From Pseudomonadota bacterium (GTDB lineage Bacteria > Pseudomonadota > Alphaproteobacteria > Reyranellales > Reyranellaceae): a stretch of 32,860 bases of DNA. This document shows positions 22,851 to 30,923 of the stretch, in pieces. Within the stretch, counting starts at the first letter, position 1. The number at the start of each line of letters is the position of its first letter. A program made the position numbers and the translations under genes. Where the stretch lies: assembly GCA_018240745.1 (NCBI GenBank), contig JAFEFF010000182.1:1-32860 (forward strand). Reading direction: 5' to 3'. The notes under the pieces are model-generated. The model was given only the letters and a program-made list of their open reading frames with translations. It did not search any database and was not told the DNA's origin.

Positions 22851-23711
22851 ATGTCGATTCGAGACGTTCTTGTAATTCTCCGACCCTATCCGGCCCGGAT
22901 ATCGGATACCGCCGTGGACTACGCTGCGAAGATGGCGCAGGCGCTCGACGCGCGCGCCTCGGTGATAGCGTGTGCCGTGATCCCCAGGATGCCGCAGCGC
23001 ATCCTGGGCGATACACTGATCGGCATTTCGGGGATGGTCCGCGAGGAGGGCCGGAAGAGCGAGCAAGACGCAAAGCGACTCGTCTCGCTATTCGCTGAGG
23101 CGGCGGGTGCGAGAGGGCTGACGATGGGCGACCGGTTCTGCCCCAGTGGCCTCTCGTCGGAGGTCCCGAAAGTACTGGCGCAATATGCGCGGCTGCATGA
23201 CCTGGCGATCTTGCCCATGCCCGAAGGCGACTACGTATCCCGGTTCGACGCGCAGTGGTACGCGGAAACCGTGATGTTCGACTCTGGTTTGCCGGCGATG
23301 ATCCTGCCGGAGCGTCCGGCTTCCGATCCCGGTCGGCTCGACACGGTCGTGGTGGCTTGGGACAAGAGCAGAGCCGCGGCGCGATCCATCGCGGATGCGA
23401 TTCCTGTCCTCAGGAACGCGAAGAACGTTCGACTGCTGACCGTGCAGGGAGAAAAGCATGTCGTCGAGGAACCATCGAGCTCGCTCATGGTGAATCACCT
23501 GGAACGGCACGACGTCCATGTCGCAGCCGATGAGGTGCAGGCCGGCGATCGGACCATCGGCGAGGTGTTGAAGGCGCACGTGCATTCGCTGGCTGCGGAT
23601 TTGCTGATCATGGGCGCGTACGGACACTCCCGGTTCCGGGAATTCGTTCTGGGAGGCGCGACGAAGAGCATGCTTACCCACCCGCCCTGCCCTCTTTTCA
23701 TGTCCCATTGA
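22851..23711 (+). CDS. Universal stress protein, tandem UspA domains
   Basis: A 286-residue protein made of two Usp domains. The first (about 1-145, from MSIRDVLVILRPYPARI) lacks the nucleotide motif. The second (about 160-286, starting DTVVVAWDKSRAAARSI) ends with the ATP-binding phrase MGAYGHSRFREFVLGGATKS, matching G-x2-G-x9-G-[ST]. Such double-domain proteins help survival under hypoxia or starvation. ATG 22851 gives the normal N-terminus, with a weak GAAG site upstream. The P-type ATPase gene begins 4 nt after its stop, so the two are co-transcribed. An FNR-type box lies upstream. Confidence 0.92.
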   Translation: MSIRDVLVILRPYPARISDTAVDYAAKMAQALDARASVIACAVIPRMPQRILGDTLIGISGMVREEGRKSEQDAKRLVSLFAEAAGARGLTMGDRFCPSGLSSEVPKVLAQYARLHDLAILPMPEGDYVSRFDAQWYAETVMFDSGLPAMILPERPASDPGRLDTVVVAWDKSRAAARSIADAIPVLRNAKNVRLLTVQGEKHVVEEPSSSLMVNHLERHDVHVAADEVQAGDRTIGEVLKAHVHSLAADLLIMGAYGHSRFREFVLGGATKSMLTHPPCPLFMSH

Positions 23712-23714
23712 ACG

Positions 23715-26204
23715 ATGGCCCGGCCGATCGACGGCGCGCTGACGGGGCTGGGCGAAGCCGACGCGCGCCAGCGCTTGGCGGCCGAGGGACCCAACGAGTT
23801 GCCGACCGCCGGCCCGCGGCGGCCGTGGCGCATCGCCCTCGAGGTCCTGCGCGAGCCGATGTTCGCCCTGCTGCTGGTTGGCGGCGCGATCTACCTCGCG
23901 CTGGGCGATCTGGTGAGCGGCGCCGTGCTGCTGGTGTTTGCCTGCCTTTCGGTTTCCATCTCGGTCGTCCAGGAGGTGCGCAGCGAGCGGGTGCTGGACG
24001 CGTTGCGCGCGATGACCAGCCCGCGCGCGCTGGTGATCCGCGAGGGCCGGCGCCGCCGCATTCCCGGGCGCGAGGTCGTTCGCGGCGACCTGGTGGTCGT
24101 GGCCGAAGGCGACCGGGTGCCCGCCGACGGCATGCTGATCGAGGCGCGCGATCTGCTGGTGGACGAGTCGATGCTGACCGGCGAATCGCTGGCGGTTGCC
24201 AAGCGTGCGCGCCAATCGCCGGCCGAAAGCCCGGGCCGGCCCGGCGGCGAGGACCAGCCCGTCGTCTATTCGGGATCGCTGGTCGTGCGCGGCAGCGGCA
24301 TTGCGCTGATCCATGGGACCGGCGCCTCCGCCGAGATCGGCCGCATCGGCAAGTCGCTGGTCTCGATCGATCCCACCGCGCCCCGGCTCGCCCGCGAGAC
24401 GCGGCGCCTGGTGCGTGTCTTTGCGGCGATCGGCGTGAGCGCCAGCATCGCGGCCGCCGTCGCCTACGGCCTGCTGCGCGGCTCCTGGCTCGACGCGGCG
24501 CTCGCCGGCATCGCCCTCGGCATGTCGATGCTGCCCGAGGAATTCCCGCTGGTGCTCACGGTGTTCATGACCATGGGCGCCTGGCGGATCTCGCGGGCGC
24601 GCGTGCTGACGCGTCGCGCCTCGGCGATCGAGGCGCTCGGCGCCGCCACCGTGCTGTGCACCGACAAGACCGGCACGCTGACCGAGAACCGCATGTCGGT
24701 GGTCGAGACGCGTCCCGGCGAAGGCGACACCGGGCGGCTCCTGCACTGGGCAGCGCTTGCCTGCGCCCCCGAAGGCTTCGATCCGATGGACCGCGCGATC
24801 GTCGCAGCGGCTGGCGGCACGCCGGGCGATGGCCGCACGCTGGTGCACAGCTACGGCCTCTCCCCCGGGCTGCTCGCCGTGACCCAGGTCTGGCGCGCGC
24901 CCGACGGCTCGTCGGTCGCCGCCGCCAAGGGCGCACCCGAGGCCATCGTGGCGCTGTGCGGCCTCGATGCCGCGGCCGCCGGGCACGTCCGCAGCGCCGT
25001 CGAGACGATGGCCGCAAACGGCATCCGCGTGCTCGCGGTCGCCTGCGCCGAGCAGGTCCCCGACCCACTGCCGGACACGCCGCACGGCTTCGCCTTCCGC
25101 TGGGCCGGGCTGGTGGGTCTGGCCGATCCGTTGCGCGCCGAGGTGCCGGCCGCGATCGCGGAGTGCCGCGCCGCCGGCATCCGGGTGGTGATGATCACCG
25201 GCGACTACCCGGCAACGGCACAGGCGATCGCCCGCGCCGCCGGCCTCGACCACGATAAGGTGATGACGGGAGCCGAGCTCGCGCGGCTGTCCGACGCCGA
25301 GCTGGCGCAGCGGGTCGAGGCGGTGAGCGTGTTCGCGCGCATCCTGCCCGAGCAGAAGCTCGGCATCGTGCAGGCGCTGCAGGCCGGCGGCGAGGTCGTG
25401 GCGATGACCGGCGACGGCGTCAACGATGCGCCCAGCCTCAAGCGCGCCGACATCGGCGTCGCCATGGGCGGGCGCGGCACCGACGTGGCGCGCGAGGCCT
25501 CGTCGATCGTGCTGCTCGACGACGATTTCGGCTCGATCGTGCGCACGGTGCGGCTGGGCCGCCGGATCTACGACAACCTGCGCAAGGCGATGGGCTACAT
25601 CATCGCCGTGCACATACCGATCGCCGGCATCGCGCTGCTGCCGCTGCTGACCGGCCTGCCGCTGGTGCTTTTCCCCGTGCACATCGCCTTCATCGAGATG
25701 ATCATCGATCCGGTCTGCTCGGTCGCCTTCGAAGCCGAGCACGCGGAACCGGACCTGATGCGCCGCCCGCCCCGCTCACCCGACGCGCCTCTGTTCTCCG
25801 GCCGCCTGCTGCTGGCGAGCGTGTTGCAAGGGAGCCTGGCGCTCCTCGTGGTCAGCGGCGTCTACCTGTTCGCCGTGCATCGGGGGCTGCCGAGCGAGGA
25901 CGTGCGCGCGCTCTCGTTCTTCACGCTGGTCCTGTCCAATCTCGGCCTGATCGTCGCCAACCGCTCCTATCGCGGCCGGTCCTTCGACTTCCTCACGGGA
26001 GGCAATGCGGTGCTGCTGGGCATCTACGCCCTCACCGGCACCTTGCTCGCGATCACCGTGGCCTGGGCGCCGGCGCGGGAGCTGTTCGGCTTCGGGCCGC
26101 TGCACGGCGACGACCTGCTGGTCGTCGCCGCGGCGATCGCCGCTTTGGGCGTCGCGCTGGCGCTATTGCGCCGCCTCTTCCCGGCTGAGGTTCAGGCGCG
26201 GTAG
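23715..26204 (+). CDS. P-type cation-transporting ATPase (P2-like)
   Basis: An 829-residue pump. It shows the actuator motif LTGES (~158), membrane helix 4 with PEEFP, phosphorylation motif DKTGTLTEN (~316), the hinge TGDGVNDAPSLKRADIGVAMG, and about four further C-terminal membrane helices. The N-terminal LTGLGEADARQRLAAEGPNE is the cation-ATPase N domain of Ca2+/Na+/Mg2+ pumps. There is no metal-binding CxxC domain and no CPC motif, so heavy metals are unlikely. PEEFP instead of PEGLP marks a poorly characterised branch whose ion is uncertain. The 3-prime end overlaps the convergent nitroreductase gene by 13 bp. Paired with a stress protein and an FNR-type box, it probably works in low-oxygen ion homeostasis. 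Confidence 0.92.
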   Translation: MARPIDGALTGLGEADARQRLAAEGPNELPTAGPRRPWRIALEVLREPMFALLLVGGAIYLALGDLVSGAVLLVFACLSVSISVVQEVRSERVLDALRAMTSPRALVIREGRRRRIPGREVVRGDLVVVAEGDRVPADGMLIEARDLLVDESMLTGESLAVAKRARQSPAESPGRPGGEDQPVVYSGSLVVRGSGIALIHGTGASAEIGRIGKSLVSIDPTAPRLARETRRLVRVFAAIGVSASIAAAVAYGLLRGSWLDAALAGIALGMSMLPEEFPLVLTVFMTMGAWRISRARVLTRRASAIEALGAATVLCTDKTGTLTENRMSVVETRPGEGDTGRLLHWAALACAPEGFDPMDRAIVAAAGGTPGDGRTLVHSYGLSPGLLAVTQVWRAPDGSSVAAAKGAPEAIVALCGLDAAAAGHVRSAVETMAANGIRVLAVACAEQVPDPLPDTPHGFAFRWAGLVGLADPLRAEVPAAIAECRAAGIRVVMITGDYPATAQAIARAAGLDHDKVMTGAELARLSDAELAQRVEAVSVFARILPEQKLGIVQALQAGGEVVAMTGDGVNDAPSLKRADIGVAMGGRGTDVAREASSIVLLDDDFGSIVRTVRLGRRIYDNLRKAMGYIIAVHIPIAGIALLPLLTGLPLVLFPVHIAFIEMIIDPVCSVAFEAEHAEPDLMRRPPRSPDAPLFSGRLLLASVLQGSLALLVVSGVYLFAVHRGLPSEDVRALSFFTLVLSNLGLIVANRSYRGRSFDFLTGGNAVLLGIYALTGTLLAITVAWAPARELFGFGPLHGDDLLVVAAAIAALGVALALLRRLFPAEVQAR

Positions 26205-26818
26205 GGCACGCCCCACTTGTCCTGGTAGACGACCGCGTCGAGCGGCGCGCGCTTGACCGGGCCGAACCTGCCCATCGGATAGCCGATCGGGAGGATGGCG
26301 TAGGAGTGCACCCCGTCGGGCAGGCCGAGCGCCTTGTCGACTTCCTTCTGGTAGATCATGTGGCGGTTGGTCAGCGTCGTGCCGAGGCCGACCGCGCGGC
26401 AGGCCAGCACCATGTTCTGCACCGCCGGGTAGATCGAGGCGCCGGCGCTCGGGCCGGGGCTCGCGCCGTCCTCGAGGCAGGCGACGATCCACACCGGCGC
26501 ATCGGCGAAGTGGTCGGTGAGATAGTGCACCGCATCGTGCTGGCGCTTGAACTTCTCCGGGCTGACGCCGGGCGGCGGCGCGATCGACGCATAGCGCGGG
26601 CCGATGATCTCGTCGTAGGCCTTCTTGTACCAGACCGTGACCGCTTCCTTGACCTTGCGGTCCTTCAGCACCATGAAGCGCCACTTCTGCGCATTGCCGC
26701 CGGACGGCGCGCAGGTGCCGGCCTGCAGGATCTTCGCCACCAGCTCGTCCGGCACCGGATCCGGCTTCAGCCGCCGCATCGCGCGGCAGTTTTCCATCGT
26801 CTCGAACAGATCGGGCAT
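26192..26818 (-). CDS. Nitroreductase family protein
   Basis: A 208-residue FMN-dependent oxidoreductase starting MPDLFETMENCRAMRRLKPD, with GAGGAG 6 nt before ATG 26818. FMN-phosphate contacts are expected in CRAMRRLKP; the family segments GTCAPSGGNAQKWRFMVLKD and SIYPAVQNMVLACRAVGLGT are clear. The C-terminal LPIGYPMGRFGPVKRAPLDAVV is typical. Natural substrates could be nitro compounds, quinones or enones. It lies downstream of the LLM gene on the same strand, separated by a long palindromic repeat, so co-transcription is doubtful. Confidence 0.9.
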   Translation of the reverse strand: MPDLFETMENCRAMRRLKPDPVPDELVAKILQAGTCAPSGGNAQKWRFMVLKDRKVKEAVTVWYKKAYDEIIGPRYASIAPPPGVSPEKFKRQHDAVHYLTDHFADAPVWIVACLEDGASPGPSAGASIYPAVQNMVLACRAVGLGTTLTNRHMIYQKEVDKALGLPDGVHSYAILPIGYPMGRFGPVKRAPLDAVVYQDKWGVPYRA

Positions 26819-26840
26819 CGCGTCCTCCTCTTTCGTCATC

Positions 26841-26976
26841 TTCCTCCCTGCGCGCAGCGCGGGGAGGTGGCGCGGTAATCCGCGACGGAGGGGTCATGGG
26901 CTACAGTACTGGCGCTCATGACCCCTCCGTCGGCGTATGACGCCGACACCTCCCCGCGCTAAAGCGCAGGGAGGAA
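26841..26976. repeat. 136-bp nested palindrome (cruciform)
   Basis: Three concentric inverted repeats: TTCCTCCCTGCGC with GCGCAGGGAGGAA at the ends, GCGCGGGGAGGTG with CACCTCCCCGCGC, and CGACGGAGGGGTCATG with CATGACCCCTCCGTCG. The right end abuts the stop codon of the LLM gene exactly. Different in sequence from the other repeats in this window. Confidence 0.9.
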
Positions 26977-27960
26977 TCACTTCAACTGCTCCACCACGCG
27001 GCCGAGCCGCTCGAGCGAGCGGACGGCCGTCTTCTGGCCGAGGCCGGGCCATTGCACGCGCAGCAGGATGTGATTGGTGCCGGTCTTCTCGCCATAGCGG
27101 CCGATCTGCTCGACCAGCTCGCTCTCGCCGCCGATCAGGAAGCGGCGGCCGGCGAACTTGTCGAAGTCCGACCGGATGCCGTCGGCCGGCACGAAGCCCG
27201 AATCGCCGCTCCAGCTCGCATAGGCCTCGTACTTGAAGGACAGCGGCTCGCGCACCTCGTCGAGCGTGCCGACATGGCATTCGCGGATGATCGGATACTC
27301 CTGTGCCGGCGCGAGGCCGGCCGCCTCGCGGGTCTCGCGGAACAGCGCGTTCAGCCTGGTGACGTTCTCCTCGCTCACCATCGGCGAGGGGAACCAGGCG
27401 TCGCTGAGCTTGGCCGCGCGCTTCACCGCCACCTCGACGTCGCCCGCCATCCAGATCGGCAGGTTCTTCTGCTGCGGCTTGAGGCTCGCCGATACGCCGC
27501 TCACGGTGTGGAAGCGACCGCGATGCTCGACGACGTCGTCGCGCCACAGCTTGCGGATCAGCTCGACGCCCTCGACGAAGCGCGGCACACGCTCCTTGAA
27601 CGGCACGCCGATGGAATCGAATTCCTCTTTGCGATAGCCGAGGCCGAGACCGATGATCGCCTTGCCGCCGGCGAGCCAGTCGAGGGTCGCGCATTCCTCC
27701 GCCACGATCACCGGATTGAGCAAGGGCAACAGCAGCAGGCCCGGGCCGATCTGCATGCCCTGCGCTTCGGCGGCGAGGCGCGACAGCAGCGGCATCGCCT
27801 GGAACATCTGCAGCGGCGTCGACAGGAAATGCTGGCCCACCATCAGCGAGGCGAGCCCGCTCGCTCTCGCCACGCGAACCTGCTCGATCAGGTTGGCGAG
27901 CTCCGGCGCGAGATCGGCGCCCTGGCGCCATTGCGTCGCCATGTAGAGACCGAGCTTCAT
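26977..27960 (-). CDS. LLM class flavin-dependent oxidoreductase
   Basis: A 327-residue luciferase-like TIM barrel (MKLGLYMATQWRQGADLAPE at the start), with GGAGG 5 nt before ATG 27960. Family marks are GLASLMVGQHFLSTPLQMF, the non-prolyl cis-peptide strand GPGLLLLPLLNPVIVAEECA, LAGGKAIIGLGLGYRKEEFD, and a C-terminal GGESELVEQIGRYGEKTGTN where flavin-phosphate contacts are usual. Enzymes of this group use reduced FMN or F420 for monooxygenation or dehydrogenation. It is divergent from the SDR gene (54 bp between starts), so the two may share control. Confidence 0.92.
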   Translation of the reverse strand: MKLGLYMATQWRQGADLAPELANLIEQVRVARASGLASLMVGQHFLSTPLQMFQAMPLLSRLAAEAQGMQIGPGLLLLPLLNPVIVAEECATLDWLAGGKAIIGLGLGYRKEEFDSIGVPFKERVPRFVEGVELIRKLWRDDVVEHRGRFHTVSGVSASLKPQQKNLPIWMAGDVEVAVKRAAKLSDAWFPSPMVSEENVTRLNALFRETREAAGLAPAQEYPIIRECHVGTLDEVREPLSFKYEAYASWSGDSGFVPADGIRSDFDKFAGRRFLIGGESELVEQIGRYGEKTGTNHILLRVQWPGLGQKTAVRSLERLGRVVEQLK

Positions 27961-28014
27961 GTTTTCCTCCGCGCCGGAGCTTAGCCTACACTCGGGCAGG
28001 CAACGGAGGGCAAA

Positions 28015-28803
28015 GTGGGCAGATCACCAGGTGGGCGGGTCGCCGGAAAGATCGCTTTGGTGACGGGCGCCGCCAACGGACTGGGCCGGGCCATCGCGCT
28101 GCGGCTCGCCGAGGAGGGCGCCACCCTGGTACTGGTCGACATCGATGCGGCCGGCCTCGCCGAGACCGGACGGCAGCTCGAGGCAGCCGGCGCCGGCTCC
28201 AACCGCCCGCCGCTGGTGGTCAACGCCGACGTCACCGAGGAGGCGCCGGTGAAGGCGCTGTTCAAACAGACCTTCGACACTCACGGCCGGCTCGACATCC
28301 TGGTCAACGACGTGGGCGGCGGCACGTCGGGGCACATCTGGGAGGCGACGCTCGGGGACTGGGACCGCATCATCAAGCTCAACCTGCGTTCGGCCTTCCT
28401 GTGCACGCGCGAAGCGGCGGCGCACATGAAGGAGCGGCGTTCGGGCTGCATCATCAACCTGTCGTCCGGCGCGCGCGAGGGCACGCCATGGACCGCCTAC
28501 TACATCGGCAACTCCGCCTACTCCGCCGCCAAGGCCGGCATCCACGGCTTGACCCGCGGCGTGGCGCTGGAACTGGCGGAGTACGGCGTGCGCGTGAACG
28601 CCGTCGCGCCCGGGCCGATCGAGACCGAGCGCACCGGCCCCGGCTTCCGCAAGATCGAGCAGCTCGAATACGGGCCGATCCGCGCCACGCCGATGCGGCG
28701 GATCGGCGTCCCGCAGGACATCGCCAATGCCGTGCTCTATCTTGCCTCGGACGAGGCCCAATACATCACCGGCACCACGCTCCCCGTCGCAGGAGGACGC
28801 TAA
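28015..28803 (+). CDS. Short-chain dehydrogenase/reductase (SDR)
   Basis: A 262-residue classical SDR beginning with GTG 28015 behind GGAGG. The cofactor motif is TGAANGLG (T-G-x3-G-x-G), with an Asp after beta-2 (LVDIDAAG) favouring NAD(H). NDVGG replaces the usual NNAG, followed by INLSSGA and the catalytic Tyr-x3-Lys in NSAYSAAKAG. The C-terminal PGPIETERTGPG and YITGTTLPVAGGR are typical. Its TAA stop overlaps the next ATG (TAATG), so the following amidase-like gene is translationally coupled. Probably oxidises or reduces a hydroxyl in the same pathway. Confidence 0.93.
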   Translation: MGRSPGGRVAGKIALVTGAANGLGRAIALRLAEEGATLVLVDIDAAGLAETGRQLEAAGAGSNRPPLVVNADVTEEAPVKALFKQTFDTHGRLDILVNDVGGGTSGHIWEATLGDWDRIIKLNLRSAFLCTREAAAHMKERRSGCIINLSSGAREGTPWTAYYIGNSAYSAAKAGIHGLTRGVALELAEYGVRVNAVAPGPIETERTGPGFRKIEQLEYGPIRATPMRRIGVPQDIANAVLYLASDEAQYITGTTLPVAGGR

Positions 28804-29693
28804 TGGACACCACGATCCCGGACGGACTCGATCGCGATATCGCGGCGCTGAAGGCGAAGGCGGCCGACTACGGCGCGCGCCACAAGGTGATCGACGGCAT
28901 CGAGTGGCCCAACGGGGCGCGGCTGGCGGTCAACTTCACCGCCGACTTCGACACCATGCTGCTGCGCCGCCTGATGAACGAGCCGCCGTCGCAGCTCGCC
29001 AAGGGCGAATTCGGCGGCCGCGTCGGCATCTGGCGCCTGATCGAGCTGTTCGACAGCCACCGGATCAAGGCGACCATCTTCACGCCCGGCCGCATCTGCG
29101 AGCTGTACCCCGAGTCGCTGCGCGCGGCGGCGAGGAGCGGCCACGAGATCGCCGACCACATGTGGGAGCATCGCGTGCCAAAGGAGCCCGAGCTCGAGCG
29201 CGATCATCTCGAGAAGACCATCGCCGCGATCGAGAAGACGGTCGGCAGGAAGCCGGTCGGCACGCGCAGCAACCACAGCCGCGAGCTCTTGCTGGAGCAC
29301 GGCTACATCTACGTTTCCGAAGATTCGATGGACCATCGGCCGAACTGGCTGAGCGCGCCGGATGGATCGAAGCCGATCCTGAACCTGCCCTTCCACTACG
29401 CCATCGACGACGCGATGTTCTTCTCCTTCGCCTGGCTCGGCAGCGACAACAGCGCCCAGCGCATGATGGACCCCGACCATGTCGAGGAGCTGTGGTGGCG
29501 CATGTTCGAGCAGTGCTGGCGCGACGGCGGCTACATGAACATCTGCATGCATCCGTTCGTGTCGGGCCGCGCGCTGCGCATCGCCATGCTCGACCGGCTG
29601 ATCAACCGCATGAAGGCGCTGCCGGGCGTGTGGTTCCCGAGCTGCGAAGAGGTCGCGCGCCACATCATCGGCGCCCGCAAGGGAGCGAACTGA
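28803..29693 (+). CDS. Polysaccharide deacetylase-fold protein (PuuE/allantoinase-like), first of pair
   Basis: A 296-residue NodB-homology protein, coupled to the SDR gene and preceded by GGAGG. It has the metal Asp motif FTADFDTM (~45), the His pair in IADHMWEHRV (~115-125) and TRSNHSRELLLEHGY replacing the R-x-P motif. There is no signal peptide, which argues against cell-wall polysaccharide and for a cytoplasmic amide hydrolase such as the PuuE type that opens cyclic amides or imides. Substrate unknown. The second family member starts 1 nt after its stop. Confidence 0.87.
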   Translation: MDTTIPDGLDRDIAALKAKAADYGARHKVIDGIEWPNGARLAVNFTADFDTMLLRRLMNEPPSQLAKGEFGGRVGIWRLIELFDSHRIKATIFTPGRICELYPESLRAAARSGHEIADHMWEHRVPKEPELERDHLEKTIAAIEKTVGRKPVGTRSNHSRELLLEHGYIYVSEDSMDHRPNWLSAPDGSKPILNLPFHYAIDDAMFFSFAWLGSDNSAQRMMDPDHVEELWWRMFEQCWRDGGYMNICMHPFVSGRALRIAMLDRLINRMKALPGVWFPSCEEVARHIIGARKGAN

Positions 29694-29694
29694 G

Positions 29695-30633
29695 ATGCCC
29701 TGGAAGGAGCGCTACACGATCAGCGACGAGAAGAGCATCCTCGACGCCGACATCAAGTGGCCCGGCGGCAAGCGCTGCTGCTTCCGCGTCGTGGTCGATC
29801 TCAGCCCGGCCTGCGGCCCCGACGGCATCAAGCCGGAGGACCTGGCCACGCCCGACGCCTACTACGGCATGAACGGCGGCCTCGATGCGCTCGCGGGCGT
29901 GCTCGACCGCTACGGGATCAAGGCGACCTTCGCCGTGCCGGCGGTGATCGCCGAGATCCAGGCCGACAAGCTGCGCAAACTCGAGGGCGCCGGACACGAG
30001 ATCGCCGCGCACGGCTTCAGGCACGAAGACGTCAGCACGCTCTCGAAGGACGAGGAGCGCGCGCGGCTCGACCGCACCACGGCGATGCTCACCCGGGTCG
30101 TCGGCCAGCGTCCGGCCGGCTGGTTCTCGCTGGCGCGGCCGGGCGACAAGTTCGCCGGCGGCGCGGTCAGCCCGCACACGATCGACCTGCTGCTCGACGG
30201 CGGCTACGAGTATTTCGGCAACGGCCTGGCCGACGACGCGCCGCATTACTGGGTGAGCGACTTCGCCAGCCGCCGCGCCATCCTGGCCCTGCCCTACTAC
30301 TATCACTTCGACGACCAGTTCTTCCTGCTGTTCCCCCGCAAGGGCACCGGCCTGGAGAATCCCGATTCGCTCTTCCGCAACTGGAAGGCCGAGCTCGACG
30401 CGCAGTACAGGCGCGGCCGCCACTTCTCGATGGTCGTCCATCCGCACGCGATCGCCTGGCCCAACCGCCTGCACATGCTGGAGCAGTTCCTCGACTACGC
30501 GCAGAGCCTGCCGGAGCTGTGGTACGCGACCAGCGCCGACTGCGCCCGTCACTGGACCCGGACCTTCCCGGCCGCGACGCATCTCAAGCTCGAGCCGTCC
30601 ATCTGGCAGGACCATCCCGGCAGCCTGAGCTAG
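29695..30633 (+). CDS. Polysaccharide deacetylase-fold protein, second of pair
   Basis: A 312-residue paralogue of the same fold, only distantly similar to the first. Metal-site candidates are VVVDLSPACG (Asp ~35) and EIAAHGFRHEDV (His pair ~102-106). YGIKATFAVPAVIAE and the C-terminal FSMVVHPHAIAWPNRLHMLE are typical of the PuuE-like branch. No signal peptide. Two unlike members in tandem behind an SDR suggest either a heteromeric enzyme or two successive hydrolytic steps. The last residues (LKLEPSIWQDHPGSLS) recur as a remnant at 30867-30923. Confidence 0.87.
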   Translation: MPWKERYTISDEKSILDADIKWPGGKRCCFRVVVDLSPACGPDGIKPEDLATPDAYYGMNGGLDALAGVLDRYGIKATFAVPAVIAEIQADKLRKLEGAGHEIAAHGFRHEDVSTLSKDEERARLDRTTAMLTRVVGQRPAGWFSLARPGDKFAGGAVSPHTIDLLLDGGYEYFGNGLADDAPHYWVSDFASRRAILALPYYYHFDDQFFLLFPRKGTGLENPDSLFRNWKAELDAQYRRGRHFSMVVHPHAIAWPNRLHMLEQFLDYAQSLPELWYATSADCARHWTRTFPAATHLKLEPSIWQDHPGSLS

Positions 30634-30647
30634 TCCTCGTCACCTCC

Positions 30648-30819
30648 CCCGTCATACCAGGGCTATCGCATATAGCCTTCCCGTCGTCTCGACCAAGGCC
30701 CGAAGGGCCGCGTGGAGAGACCTATTTTCGGCGATAAGCTGCTAGTCGTTGAAAAAAGGTCTCTCCACTCCACGCTTCGCGCTCCGGTCGAGACGACGGA
30801 TAGCCCTGCGTATGACGGG
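30648..30819. repeat. Long palindromic repeat, copy 1
   Basis: Outer arms CCCGTCATAC (30648-30657) and GTATGACGGG (30810-30819), next arms AGGGCTAT and ATAGCCCT, then CCGTCGTCTCGACC with GGTCGAGACGACGG, and an inner GGAGAGACC with GGTCTCTCC around a short AT-richer centre. A ~141-bp core (30659-30799) is repeated in the same orientation at 32096-32237. Confidence 0.9.
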
Positions 30820-30866
30820 AAGGCGGGATTAGTCGGATTCGGCGCGGGCATCTGCGGGCCGATGAA

Positions 30867-30923
30867 ACGCTCAATCTGAAGCTCTCGATCTGGCAGAACG
30901 ATCCGGGTAGCCTCAACCGATGG
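30867..30923 (+). pseudogene. C-terminal remnant of a deacetylase-fold gene
   Basis: In one frame this reads TLNLKLSIWQNDPGSLNRW, closely matching the end of the second deacetylase-fold protein (THLKLEPSIWQDHPGSLS). At the DNA level it is only about 75% identical, so it looks like the tail of a lost third paralogue rather than a fresh copy. The palindromic repeat ends about 50 bp upstream, and the next gene starts inside the remnant. Confidence 0.6.

Noticed and set aside
23088..25742. Very long open frame (884 codons) opposite the stress protein and P-type ATPase genes
   Set aside because: It is a high-GC shadow: His/Arg/Gly/Ala-rich with no domain, while the plus strand encodes complete recognised proteins.
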